A stretch of 64,000 nucleotides of DNA, taken from positions 496,001-560,000 of the forward strand of contig CAWIAX010000002.1 in assembly GCA_963834305.1 (NCBI GenBank). Reading direction: 5' to 3'. This document shows positions 12,042 to 20,499 of the stretch, one piece after another. A program made the position numbers and the translations under genes. The stretch comes from JACCXG01 sp963834305 (lineage in GTDB: Bacteria; Acidobacteriota; Vicinamibacteria; Vicinamibacterales; 2-12-FULL-66-21). The notes beneath the pieces are model-generated. The model saw only the letters and a list, made by a program, of their open reading frames with translations, made no database searches and was not told the origin of the DNA. Every line of letters begins with the position of its first letter. The stretch's first letter is position 1.

Positions 12042-13412
12042 TCACAGCGACTCCGGCACGGAACCGCGTGAACGGCCGTGAAAGCGCAGATGCGCCTGAA
12101 GCGTGTGATAGGAGATGCCGAGCTCGCGGCAGGCCCGCCGTTTGTTGTTGTGGCACCGCTCGAGCACCAGCCTCGCGTAGCGGCTGGCCCACTCCCGCAT
12201 CGTGTCCCGTCTCCCCAGCGACGGCAGCATGACGACGGAGTAGGTGCCGAGGAGGGCGGGGGGGAGATCGTCGAGCTCGAGGCGGTCGGAGCTCGCGAAA
12301 GCCACCGCGCGCTCGATAACGCGCTCCAGTTCCCGGACGTTGCCGGGCCAGTCGTAGGCGCGCAGGGCGTCGGCCGCTGCTTCCGACAGCCGCAAGGTCC
12401 TGAACCCGCGGTGGCGGTCGAGAAAATACCGCGCCAGTTCGAGGATATCGTCGCGCCGTTCGCGCAGCGGCGGCACCTGCACCTCGACCCCGTTCAGCCG
12501 GTAATAGAGATCCGTGCGAAACCGGCCATCCGCCACCAGTCCCGCCAGCGGCTTGTTCGTGGCCACGACGATCCGGGTGTCGATTCGGCGGGCGCCGCAA
12601 CCCCCGACGCGTTCGATCGCGAGCTCCTGGATGGCGCGCAGCAGCTTCGCCTGCGCCGCGGGAGAGAGATCGGAGATCTCGTCGAGGAACAGTGTGCCGT
12701 CGTGGGCGTGTTCGAACTTTCCGCGCCGGCCGCGCACGCCTGTCGCTGTCCGGTCCTCGATGCCGAACAGCTCCGCCTCCAGCAGCGACTCGACGATAGC
12801 CGCGCAGTTCACCGCCACGAACGGCCCTCGTCGTCTTTTGCTGAAGTCGTGAATCTGTCGGGCGACGAGCTCCTTGCCGGAGCCCGACTCCCCCTCGATC
12901 AGGATCGTGAAGTCGGTGAGTGCCACCTGTTCAATGCGTTCCCGGACGCGGCGAATGACGACGCTGGAGCCGATGAAGGGGGCGGCGCCGTCGCCAAGCT
13001 TTCGGGCTGACGTGACGCGCGGCGCCCCTCGCTCGATGTCGAGGAGGACTGCCGCCAGCTGCGCGGCGGACTCCATGAGCTGGCAGTTCCAGTCGTCGAG
13101 CGGGCGAGGCGTGTCGAACACCGCCTCCAGCCGGGCGCGGCCAGCGCCCGCTTCGATGGGCACTTCGATGAAGACCGCATTCGGAGGGGGCGACATGGGC
13201 ACAGGGGCGTCTTCGCGCAGCGTGACCTGACGGGCGCGGAGGGCGAGGCGGAGTTCTTCCTCCAGCCGCTCGCGTGCCGCGTGCGGTTCCCTGGCGACCG
13301 AGGCTCCGGAGGTGACCGCCGTCAGCAGTGCTGCCGCCCCGCGGCGGCGTTCCATCGCCCGCCCCGGGCGGCCGACATCCGTAGTTGATCGAGGCAGCTG
13401 GTCATCAGGCAT
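12042..13412 (-). CDS. Sigma-54-type AAA+ regulator with Fis HTH, lacking the GAFTGA motif
   Basis: Domain order: N-terminal GAF-like sensor remnant (about 70-125), AAA+ domain (about 145-385) and C-terminal Fis-type HTH (about 410-445). Walker A GESGSGKE is near residues 174-181, Walker B TLFLDE near 240-245, and the arginine-finger region RFRTDLYYRL is intact, followed by WPGNVRELERV. The L1 loop that normally reads GAFTGA is replaced by RTATGV (within ELFGIEDRTATGVRGRRG). GAFTGA contacts sigma-54, so this protein may not remodel sigma-54 holoenzyme in the usual way. Start 13412 is chosen because GGGAGG lies 4-5 bases upstream; an upstream ATG at 13490 lacks a ribosome site. The secreted-protein genes lie directly downstream. 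Confidence 0.85.
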   Translation of the reverse strand: MPDDQLPRSTTDVGRPGRAMERRRGAAALLTAVTSGASVAREPHAARERLEEELRLALRARQVTLREDAPVPMSPPPNAVFIEVPIEAGAGRARLEAVFDTPRPLDDWNCQLMESAAQLAAVLLDIERGAPRVTSARKLGDGAAPFIGSSVVIRRVRERIEQVALTDFTILIEGESGSGKELVARQIHDFSKRRRGPFVAVNCAAIVESLLEAELFGIEDRTATGVRGRRGKFEHAHDGTLFLDEISDLSPAAQAKLLRAIQELAIERVGGCGARRIDTRIVVATNKPLAGLVADGRFRTDLYYRLNGVEVQVPPLRERRDDILELARYFLDRHRGFRTLRLSEAAADALRAYDWPGNVRELERVIERAVAFASSDRLELDDLPPALLGTYSVVMLPSLGRRDTMREWASRYARLVLERCHNNKRRACRELGISYHTLQAHLRFHGRSRGSVPESL

Positions 13413-13680
13413 CCGGCCTCCCGCGAGAGATGAGGATCGGGCCGTAACCAAAGCGGATGCCAAAGGCCTTCGTGCGATAACGCTCGACATGGTGCAGTAA
13501 TCCTGCTTTCTCCAACGAGGCAGCGGCGCCGGCGGGTAGCCGCTTCTCGAGCGCCACCGATTCGCGTGCCTGAGTGCGAGGACGAACTACCCGTCGCGGG
13601 TCCGTCCTTCCCGCGCGGTGCGACCGCTGATGCGAGGCCCGGCGACACACCGAACGGCCTTGGGTGAGCCGCCTGCCTGC

Positions 13681-14001
13681 TTACGGCCGGACAGGCGGCA
13701 TCGGGAAGTACTCGTCGAACCGGAGGCCGCCGCGGTAGATCACGCCTTCGTCTGGGTTCACCGCGGAGACCGCGCAACGCAGCACCAGCGCGACGGCCGC
13801 CAGCGACCACTCTTCACCCACCAGACGGACATGCACGCGTGTTCCTGGGCGCAAAGGCCTGGTCGTCTCGACCTGCGCGCCGGCCTGGCTCAGGTCGATG
13901 ACCATGACCGGACATCCCGGACGCAGCGTTGCCTGGACCATCCGCAGTGCCGCGCCTGGCCACCGTGCGCCGTTGCGGCGCTCCCCTACCTGGCTATCCA
14001 T
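13681..14001 (-). CDS. PilZ-domain protein
   Basis: A 106-aa stand-alone PilZ domain, likely a cyclic-di-GMP receptor. It carries the DxSxxG signature as VIDLSQAGAQV and an Arg-rich N-terminal segment (ERRNGAR) where the RxxxR motif would be. The ATG at 14001 lies inside the 3' end of the pseudopilin gene (16-base overlap in a different frame), so the two are translationally linked. An apparent in-frame fusion with the pseudopilin exists only because of a single-base frameshift upstream. Position next to a pseudopilin suggests control of pilus or type II-like secretion, by inference only. Confidence 0.75.
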   Translation of the reverse strand: MDSQVGERRNGARWPGAALRMVQATLRPGCPVMVIDLSQAGAQVETTRPLRPGTRVHVRLVGEEWSLAAVALVLRCAVSAVNPDEGVIYRGGLRFDEYFPMPPVRP

Positions 14002-14589
14002 TGCCCTGTTCCAGGCTCGAACCGGAGCAGCCGGGTGCGGCCGGTGGCGCCGAGGATCCGCACGGCGTACTGCGCGGTCCGGCCGTGCAGGTAGACCGTA
14101 CCCGAAGACGACGAGCCGTCGTGGGCTGAGAGAGAGAATGCCGCTCGAGCCGAGGCGGATGCCGTTGGACAGTTCGACCGTCCGGACGTTGTCGATGTCT
14201 GGCAGCCCGGCCAGCAGTCCGAATCGCACGCCGCTGAAGCCGTCGCGCAGGAACATCCGGGGAACGACCTCGTTGTCCATGCCGGACGCGATGTCCGCCG
14301 TGCGGATGCCGTTGTCGTTGCCGTCCGCGTACTCCGTGAACGCGTGGTCGGCCCCGGCCTGCTCGAACTTGAAGCCGACGCTTGCCGAGCGGCTGACCGC
14401 GAGCAGCCGGGCGGCGGCTATCCGGCTCTCCAGGTATCTCGCGGCCATGGCCGTCCGTGCGCTGTCGAGGGCCGTTCCCGTGAGTGGGAGGGCGGCGACG
14501 GCCAGCGCCGCGGCGACGGCGAGCACGAGCAGCAGCTCGAGCACGGTCAAACCTGTTTCACGCGTGGGACGAGTGGGTGCAGCGGACAT
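13986..14589 (-). CDS. GspH/FimT-type pseudopilin (one frameshift)
   Basis: A minor pilin-like protein. The N-terminus RETGLTVLELLLVL matches the prepilin peptidase site (cleavage after Gly, Glu at +5) followed by a hydrophobic helix, as in GspH and FimT. After residue ~155 the frame breaks near 14115-14120 (one extra C in a CCC run). Correcting it restores SHDGSSSSGTVYLHGRTAQY and the family-typical ending RFEPGTGQWIAR with a stop at 13986-13988 (about 200 aa). A strong hairpin lies just before the ATG and no Shine-Dalgarno is visible, so the start is moderately certain. Confidence 0.75.
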
Positions 14590-14595
14590 CGGGCC

Positions 14596-14621
14596 GGCGC
14601 CCGCCGGACAGGGCGGGCGCC
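14596..14621 (-). terminator. Hairpin between the ComEA-like gene and the pseudopilin
   Basis: A perfect 10-bp stem, GGCGCCCGCC (14596-14605) with GGCGGGCGCC (14612-14621), has a 6-base loop. It lies 8 bases after the ComEA-like stop and 6 bases before the pseudopilin ATG. No T-run is present. It could terminate, attenuate, or hide the pseudopilin start. Confidence 0.45.
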
Positions 14622-14629
14622 ACTCCTGG

Positions 14630-14959
14630 CTACTGTTTCCCGGCCGCCTTGTCGCCGAGGGTCACGAGCGGCTTCAGTTTCAGAAAGCTCTTCTCGCCGA
14701 TGCCCTTGACGTTCATCAGCTCTTCGACCTTCTTGAAGCTGCCGTTCTTGTCGCGGTACTCGATGATGCGCTGGGCGACCTTGTCGCCGATGCCCGGCAG
14801 GGTCGCGATCTGGGTCGCGGTGGCGGTGTTGAGGTTCACCATGGCCGCCGGCGCAGCGGACTGCCGGGCGGCCGGGGCCGGTCGGTCCTGGGCTGCCGCC
14901 GTGGCGGCGCCGCAGACGAGGAGACAGCAGACGAGTGGAACAGAGAGAGCGCGAACCAT
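14630..14959 (-). CDS. ComEA-like helix-hairpin-helix protein
   Basis: A 109-aa exported protein: signal peptide MVRALSVPLVCCLLVCGAATAAAQ, a short Pro/Ala linker, then a tandem HhH DNA-binding domain (MVNLNTATATQIATLPGIGD and MNVKGIGEKSFLKLKPLV). This is the architecture of ComEA, the periplasmic DNA receptor of natural transformation, though short HhH proteins of unknown role also fit. ATG 14959 is preceded by AGGAGG at 8 bases, a strong site. Its closeness to a pseudopilin supports a DNA-uptake or pilus-linked role (inference). Confidence 0.8.
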   Translation of the reverse strand: MVRALSVPLVCCLLVCGAATAAAQDRPAPAARQSAAPAAMVNLNTATATQIATLPGIGDKVAQRIIEYRDKNGSFKKVEELMNVKGIGEKSFLKLKPLVTLGDKAAGKQ

Positions 14960-15402
14960 GTCGGAATCCTCCTGGTGAGACGTGAATGTGGCGGATCCCG
15001 CCGGGGAGGCCGGCAAGTTGGAGGGTCGGGCCATCTTACGCAGGCACGGCCCGGCGGGAACCGATGCCGACAAGGGCAAGGGGGCTGCCGCGATCGGCCT
15101 GGCACCGCCTGATCGCGGAACTGGTTGCAGCGACAGCGCTTCTCGCGCGCAGGCACTTCAGGCCCGTCATCACTCCCTTCCGCGGCCCCCCCTGACCGTC
15201 AATTGGGGGTGACGGGAGCGGGGATCAGGGCGGTGTACACGGGGCAATCGTGGTTGCGGCACCGGGTGCCGGAGTTGACAGACGGCACGGAGTGCGCGGC
15301 CGTCGTCCCGGTGTGCGGGCTTTACCTTGGTGCGGCCGATCGACTGTGGGAAGATCGGGTGTTCGAACCCCGGGACACCACGCGGCTCAGCGCAGGAACG
15401 AC
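14960..15402. other. 443-bp intergenic region with a two-stem potential RNA structure
   Basis: No gene is seen. A TTGACA at 15275-15280 lacks a matching -10. Between 15305 and 15376 an outer 7-bp helix, GTCCCGG (15305-15311) with CCGGGAC (15370-15376), encloses an inner hairpin, CCGATC (15336-15341) with GATCGG (15353-15358). It ends 26 bases before the PAS-protein ATG and could be a structured leader. It superficially resembles a tRNA in length and ends in ACCA, but the other arms do not fold. Confidence 0.4.
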
Positions 15403-16002
15403 ATGCAGGAACAGACCCCGGAACTGGAGGACCGCTTCTTCACGCTGTCGCTCGACATGCTCTGCATCGCGCATTTCAGCGGCTACTTCAGGAAGCTCAA
15501 TCCGGCCTGGGAGAAGACGCTCGGGTTCAGCCGCGAGGAGCTGCTGGCGAAGCCGATGTTCGAGTTCGTCCATCCCGACGACCGGGAACGGTCCCTGGCG
15601 CAGAACCAGAAGGTCAGGGCGGGCGAGCAGGCGCTTGGATTCGAGAATCGCTACGTCTGCAAGGACGGCTCGTACCGCTGGCTGCTGTGGAACGCGCGGG
15701 CGGACCTCGAGCACCAGGTCATCTACTCCGTCGCGCGCGACATCACCGAACGCAAGCGGGCCGAAGAGGAGCGCGAGGAGCTGGTGCGGGCGCTGCAGGC
15801 GGCCGTCGCCGAGGTGACGGAGCTGCAGAAGATCCTGCCGATTTGCATGTATTGCAAGAACATCCGCGAGGACGAGAACTACTGGCAGACCGTCGAGGCG
15901 TACATCTCGCACCACACCAACGCCCGGTTCAGCCACGGCATCTGCCCGGCCTGTTACGAGACCGTGCTCGAGACGCAGCTGGGAGACCCGGCCGGCGACT
16001 GA
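15403..16002 (+). CDS. PAS-domain protein with C-terminal four-cysteine zinc-finger-like domain
   Basis: 199 aa with two parts. Residues ~10-125 are a PAS fold with the PAC ending SVARDITERKRAEEE. A short coiled coil (EEREELVRALQAAVAEV) leads to a C-terminal module ILPICMYCKNIREDENYWQ to SHGICPACYE, with two CxxC pairs about 37 residues apart, likely a zinc ribbon. This tail is known from the ends of some response regulators and sensor proteins. There is no kinase, cyclase or DNA-binding output domain, so it probably signals through a partner. It stands alone on the plus strand. ATG 15403 is the first Met that keeps the PAS domain whole. Confidence 0.8.
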   Translation: MQEQTPELEDRFFTLSLDMLCIAHFSGYFRKLNPAWEKTLGFSREELLAKPMFEFVHPDDRERSLAQNQKVRAGEQALGFENRYVCKDGSYRWLLWNARADLEHQVIYSVARDITERKRAEEEREELVRALQAAVAEVTELQKILPICMYCKNIREDENYWQTVEAYISHHTNARFSHGICPACYETVLETQLGDPAGD

Positions 16003-16057
16003 AGCGGATCGAGGAACGGGGCGGAATCTGGCGGCGCGGCGCGGCGCGGCGCCTCTG

Positions 16058-17005
16058 CTACCGGGCGGGGGCTGCGCCGACCGACTTGTACCAGTCCACC
16101 GTCTGGCGGAGGCCGTCCTCGAAGCTGACGATCGGCTGATAGCCGAGCAGGCGGCGGGCCTTGTCGATGTCGGCCTGCGAGTCGCGGACGTCGCCGGCGC
16201 GCGGCTCGCCGTAAGATGGCCGGACGTCGGCGCCCACCAGCTTCCGCATCTCCTCGAACAGCTGGTTGAGCGAGATGCGCCCGCCGGTCGCGACGTTGAT
16301 GATCTCGCCGCTCGCCTCCGGCGCCTCGCAGGCGCGCAGCACGCCGTCGACGACATTGGCCACGTAGGTGAAGTCGCGCGTCTGCTCGCCGTCGCCGTAG
16401 ATCGTCGGCGAGCGGTTCTCGAGCAGCGCGGTGGCAAAGACCGAGATGACGCCCGAGTACGGCGACGTCGGGTCCTGGCGCGGTCCAAAGACGTTGAAGT
16501 AGCGGATGCTGACCGTTTCCAGCCCGTAGAGCCTGGTGAACATCCGGAGGTACTGCTCGCCGATGACCTTCTGCAGCGCGTACGGCGACAGCGGGTTGGT
16601 CGGCATCTCCTCGTGCTTGGGCAGCGTCGGCGTATCGCCGTAGGCGGAAGACGACGCGGCAAAGACCAGCCGTTTGACGCCGGCGTCGCGCGAGGCGACG
16701 AGCACGTTGAGCGTGGCCTCGACGTTGGCCCGGTTCGAGGTGACCGGATCCTTGACCGAGCGCGGCACCGACGGGATCGCCGCCTGGTGCAGCACGTATT
16801 CGACCCCCTCGACCGCCCGGTGCGCCACGTCCAGTTCGGCCAGGTCCCCTTCCATGAACTCGACGCCGGGGATGTGATCCAGGTTGGACCGCTTGCCGGT
16901 GATCAGCGAGTCGGCGACACGCACGCGATGGCCGCGGCGGACCAGCTCCTCGGAAAGATGCGAGCCGATGAAGCCGGCGCCGCCGGTGACCAGATACTGA
17001 GCCAT
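16058..17005 (-). CDS. NAD-dependent sugar-nucleotide epimerase/dehydratase (UDP-glucose 4-epimerase family)
   Basis: Extended short-chain dehydrogenase acting on nucleotide sugars. It has 315 aa from the ATG at 17005. The Rossmann motif is TGGAGFIGSHL and the catalytic pair is S in AASSSAYGD and YxxxK in YALQK. RYFNVFGPRQDP is characteristic of the GalE/WbpP branch, which supplies UDP-Gal, UDP-GalNAc or UDP-GalNAcA for surface polysaccharides. The exact sugar cannot be read from sequence. rnpB lies directly upstream on the same strand. An open extension to 17113 overlaps rnpB and is rejected. Confidence 0.88.
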   Translation of the reverse strand: MAQYLVTGGAGFIGSHLSEELVRRGHRVRVADSLITGKRSNLDHIPGVEFMEGDLAELDVAHRAVEGVEYVLHQAAIPSVPRSVKDPVTSNRANVEATLNVLVASRDAGVKRLVFAASSSAYGDTPTLPKHEEMPTNPLSPYALQKVIGEQYLRMFTRLYGLETVSIRYFNVFGPRQDPTSPYSGVISVFATALLENRSPTIYGDGEQTRDFTYVANVVDGVLRACEAPEASGEIINVATGGRISLNQLFEEMRKLVGADVRPSYGEPRAGDVRDSQADIDKARRLLGYQPIVSFEDGLRQTVDWYKSVGAAPAR

Positions 17006-17066
17006 GCTCTCTACGCTCCCTGCCGCCTGCTGAGTGCCGCCGCAGCAGCCCGTAAGCCGAATTCTG

Positions 17067-17103
17067 TCCCGCCTTCGCACGCCTTGCGGCGCGCTCCGGC
17101 GGA
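17067..17103. repeat. Palindromic repeat copy A inside rnpB
   Basis: Plus-strand form begins TCCCGCCTTCGC, continues through a CCTTGCGG core and ends GCTCCGGCGGA. It shares both flanks and core with copy B at 17472-17504. Confidence 0.7.
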
Positions 17104-17360
17104 TAACGACCATTCCTCTAGCCCCGTCATTACTGACGGGATCAAGCAGCCTACCCGGAAGCCTCGAACGGGCCGTTCGATGGGCGCCCTGTTGCCAGGG
17201 GCCCGCGCTTCCCTATTTGGCCTTGCTCCGTGCGGGGTTTTGCCTGCCACCCGTGTTGCCACGAGCGCGGTGCGCTCTTACCGCACCTTTTCACCCTTAC
17301 TCGCCTTCGCGCCTCCGGTTTCAGCGGACAGAACCCGTCGCTTTCGCGACCGGCCTGCCA

Positions 17361-17387
17361 CGCCGAAGCCCGAAGGGCGAAGGCGGG
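17361..17387. repeat. Palindromic repeat copy D inside rnpB (opposite orientation)
   Basis: CGCCGAAGC, CCGAAGG and GCGAAGGCGGG in sequence form a hairpin whose minus-strand sequence (CCCGCCTTCGC...) aligns with the start of copies A and B but with a diverged core. Confidence 0.5.
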
Positions 17388-17471
17388 CGGTATATTTTCT
17401 GTGCCACTTTCCTTCGAGTTGCCCCGACCGGGGGTTACCCGGCGCACTGCCCTGCGGAGTTCGGACTTTCC

Positions 17472-17504
17472 TCCCGCCTTCGCTCCTTGCGGAGCTCCGG
17501 CGGA
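17472..17504. repeat. Palindromic repeat copy B inside rnpB
   Basis: Begins TCCCGCCTTCGC, has the core TCCTTGCGGA and ends GCTCCGGCGGA, nearly identical to copy A at the opposite end of the same RNA. Confidence 0.7.
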
Positions 17505-17591
17505 CATCCCCTTGCGGCGATGTCCGGCCGGCGCGTGCAAGCACGCCGAAAGCCGGCGGTCGTCTGGTCTACTGCGGCGGCTGATGTCCTC

Positions 17592-18963
17592 CTACCCGTC
17601 ACTGTCCTGCGTGATGCCGTACTGCTCGAGCTTCTTGTACAGGTTGCTCCGCGGCGTGCCGATCACTTCGGCCGTCTTCGAGATGTTCCATCCATTCTCG
17701 CGGAGCTTGCCGACGAGGAATGCGCGCTCGGCTGATTCCTTGAACTCCCGCAGCGTGCCGGGGTTCTTCTCATTATCGGCCGCCTGCGGCCGCGGTTCAA
17801 GCCGGACGACGTCGCGCAGGTCGTCGACGTCCACGGTGTCGCCCGGCGTCATGATCAGCAGCCGCTCGACCGTGTTCTTCAGCTCCCGCACGTTGCCCTT
17901 CCAGCGGGCCTTCTGCAGGTACTCGAGCGGCGCCGGGGGTGAAGCGGTGCGGCCGGCGGTTGTGCTCGCGGCTGAACAGGTCGGCGAAGTGGCGGACCAG
18001 CAGCGGCACGTCCTCCCGGCGCTCGCGCAGCGGCGGCACGCGTGATCGGAATGACGCTCAGGCGGAAGTAGAGATCCTCGCGGAACGTGTTCCTGTCTCG
18101 ATCTCCTGCTCGAGATCCTTGTTGGTCGCCGCGATCACCCGCACGTCCACCTTGATCGTGCGCGCCGACCCGAGCCGCTCGACCTCCCCTTCCTGCAGCA
18201 CGCGCAGGACCTTGGCCTGGGTCTTGGGGCTCATGTCGCCGACTTCGTCGAGGAAGATCGTGCCGCGGTCGGCCTGCTCGAACTTGCCGATCTGCTTCTC
18301 GGTCGCGCCGGTGAACGACCCCTTCTCGTGGCCGAACAGCTCCGACTCGATCAGCTCCTCGGGGATCGCCGCGCAGTTCACCTGGACGAACCGCTCGCGG
18401 CTGCGCAGGCTGTTGCGGTGGATCGACCGCGCCACCAGCTCCTTGCCGGCGCCGCTCTCGCCGAGCAGCAGCACCGTGGCATTGGTCGGGGAGGCGCGCT
18501 TGATCGCGTCCCACACGTGCCGCAGCGCCGGGCTCTCGCCGACCATCTGGTGCCGCACTTCGACGGCGCGCTTGAGCGACCGGTTCTCGTCGGCCAGCCG
18601 CGTCTGGTCGAGCGCGTTCCTGATCGTCAGCAGCACCCGCTCGCTCGCCAGCGGCTTCTCGATGAAGTCGAATGCCCCCGCCTTCGTCGCCTCGACCGCC
18701 GTGCTGACGGTGCCATGCCCCGAGATGATGACGACCGGGAGCGTGTCGTTGAAGGCGCGGATGCGCTGCAGCGCCTCGAGCCCGTCCATCCCCGGCATCT
18801 TGATGTCGAGGAAGATCAGGTCCGGCGCCTCCTTCTCGGCGAGCGCCACCCCCTCCGGTCCGCTCGACGCCTCCATCACGTCGTAGCCTTCGTATTCGAG
18901 GATCATCCGCACCGACCGGCGGATCTCCGCCTCGTCGTCCACCACCAGGATGCGGGACTTCAT
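17592..18963 (-). CDS. NtrC-family sigma-54-dependent response regulator (three frameshifts)
   Basis: Two-component transcription activator. Receiver domain (residues 1-120): ILVVDDE, phospho-acceptor in LIFLDIKMPGMDG, and FDFIEKPL. AAA+ domain: Walker A GESGAGKE, intact GSFTGA, Walker B GTIFLDEVGDM. C-terminal Fis HTH: GWNISKTAEVIGTPRSNLYK. Frameshifts fall near 18092 (after IETGT), 18045 (PIT-PPLRERRED) and 17940 (RFTP-LEYLQKARWKGNVRE). Joining the frames gives a full ~457-aa protein, so indels in the sequence are likely. It starts 38 bases after the htrA stop, in the same operon, suggesting an envelope-stress or membrane-signal theme. No partner kinase is in view. Confidence 0.9.
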
Positions 18964-19001
18964 CGTGCCTGCACTCGTGTCAGCTCCACTCTCGTCCCGC
19001 C

Positions 19002-20490
19002 CTACTCGACCACGACAGTGACCAGCGAGCGCTGGCCGAGCGCCGGATCGTAGACGTACATCGCCAGGATGTCGCCCGGCCGCGCCGCCGCCACCAGCTT
19101 CTGGTAGGCCGCGACGCTCGGCACCGGCCGCCTGTTGATCTCCATGATGACGAACCCGCGGCGCAGCAGCGCCTGGAACGCCGCGCCGGTCGGGTCGACC
19201 CGCGTGATGACGACGCCCTCGACCGCGGCCGGAATCTCGAGCCGGCCGACCACGCTGCGATCCAGCTCGCGGACGAACAGGCCGAGCGGCACGTCGGTCG
19301 AGTCGGGCACCGGCGGCCGCGGCGGCCGCGCCCCGAGGCCTTCCGCGGCGTCGGCGCCGCGATCGCGCAGCGGCCGTTCGGCGAGCTTCACCGTCACCGT
19401 CTGCCGCCGGCCGTCGCGCAGCACCTCGAGCCGCGCAGCCGAGCCGGGCTGGCGCGCCGAGATGTCGCGGATCAGCTCTTCGTTGTTCACCACCTGCCGC
19501 CCTTCCACGTCGACGACGATGTCGTAGGGGCGGAGCCCGGCGCGTTCGGCCGGCGATCCCGCGGTGACGTCCTGCACCATGGCGCCCTTCGCCACGTCGA
19601 GCTCGAGGGCGCGCTGCAGCGCCGGGGTCACGTCGGTCAGGCCAACGCCGATGAAGCCGCGCGCGACCCGGCCGCGCTCCTTGAGCTGCGGCAGGATGGC
19701 AATCGCCTGGTTGATCGGGACCGCGAAGCCGATGTTGCTGGCGCGCGAGCTGAGCGCGGAATTGATCCCGACCACCTCGCCGGCGGCATTGATCAGCGGC
19801 CCGCCGCTGTTGCCGAAGGTGATCGCCGCGTCGGTCTGGATGTAGTCGTCGAGGCTGGCGTCGAACAGCTTGCGGCCGATGAAGCTCACGACGCCCACGG
19901 TCACCGAGTGCACGTAGCCGAGCGGGTTGCCGATCGCGCACACCCACTCCCCGACGCGGAGGTGGTCGGAGTTGCCGAGCGCCACCGCGGGCAGGCTGCC
20001 GTCGGCCGTCGACCTTCAGCAGGGCAACGTCGATGGCCGGGTCGGCGCCCACCACCCGGCCGCGGAACGCGCGGCCGTCCGCCAGGGTCACGGTGATCCG
20101 CTCGGCCCCGTCGATCACGTGGTGGTTGGTCAGGATGTAGCCGTCCCGATCGACGATGAAGCCGCTGCCGGACCCCTGGCGCGGCCCTTCGAAGTCGCGC
20201 TGGGGATCGAGCTCCTCGCCGCGGCGCTGGCGCGAGTCGCGGCTCGTTTTCGACGTGCCCTCGACGTTCACGACCGCCGGGTTGATGCGCTCGGCGACAT
20301 CCGCGAAGTTCACGACGCCCGGGAAGGCCGCCGGCCGCGCCGCCGGTTTCGCCAGCCCGGACGCGGCAGGCGGGTTCTCCGGGGCCGAGGACACCACCGC
20401 CGCGGGCGTGAGCCCGCCGGCGACGATGACGCCGATCAGGAAGGCCACGGCGGACGACAGGGCGATCGTCAGGAGCGTGAAGCGGCGCAT
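19002..20490 (-). CDS. HtrA/DegQ-type periplasmic serine protease with two PDZ domains (one frameshift)
   Basis: Envelope quality-control protease. The N-terminal signal anchor is TLLTIALSSAVAFLIGVIV. Catalytic triad: His124 in TNHHVID, Asp154 in DPAIDVALLKV, and Ser in FGNSGGPL. PDZ1 begins near FIGVGLTDVTPAL and PDZ2 near VPLGLFVRELDRS. One frameshift near 20005 separates DVALLKVDG from VALGNSDHLRVGEWV; the corrected protein is about 495 aa, normal for the family. It begins 9 bases after the ligA stop and is followed by the NtrC-type regulator. A Pro/Ala-rich linker follows the signal segment. Confidence 0.93.
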
Positions 20491-20499
20491 GGCAGCTAC

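Larger units (their letters stand above)
17037..17580 (-). ncRNA. rnpB: RNase P RNA (class A), enlarged by inserted hairpins
   Basis: Catalytic RNA that matures tRNA 5' ends. The minus strand shows the universally conserved blocks in order: GAGGAAAGTCCGAACTCC, GGCAGTGCGCCGGGTAAC, ACAGAAAATATACCGCC, GGGTGAAAAGGTGCGGTAAG, AGAGGAATGGTCGTTATCCG and ACAGAATTCGGCTTACGGGC. The P1 helix pairs CCGCCGCAG (5' end, 17580-17572) with CTGCGGCGG (17045-17037). The P1-to-P1 length is about 544 nt, longer than the usual 350-420. Much of the excess is in three related GC-rich hairpins (17067-17103, 17361-17387, 17472-17504) and a longer P3. Exact ends are set by P1 and may differ by a few bases. Confidence 0.95.

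Noticed and set aside
13681..14589. Single fused pseudopilin-PilZ protein
   Set aside because: The fusion arises from one extra base near 14115-14120; the other frame gives the natural pseudopilin end and an overlapping separate PilZ start.
15305..15380. tRNA-like 76-nt element with 7-bp acceptor-like helix, GTTCGAA and terminal ACCA
   Set aside because: Length, acceptor helix and CCA fit, but no D-arm, anticodon arm or T-arm of correct pairing can be drawn, so it is treated as a structured leader candidate only.
17592..18963. Programmed frameshifting in the NtrC-type regulator
   Set aside because: Three shifts within 160 bases, with no slippery site or downstream structure, fit sequencing indels better.
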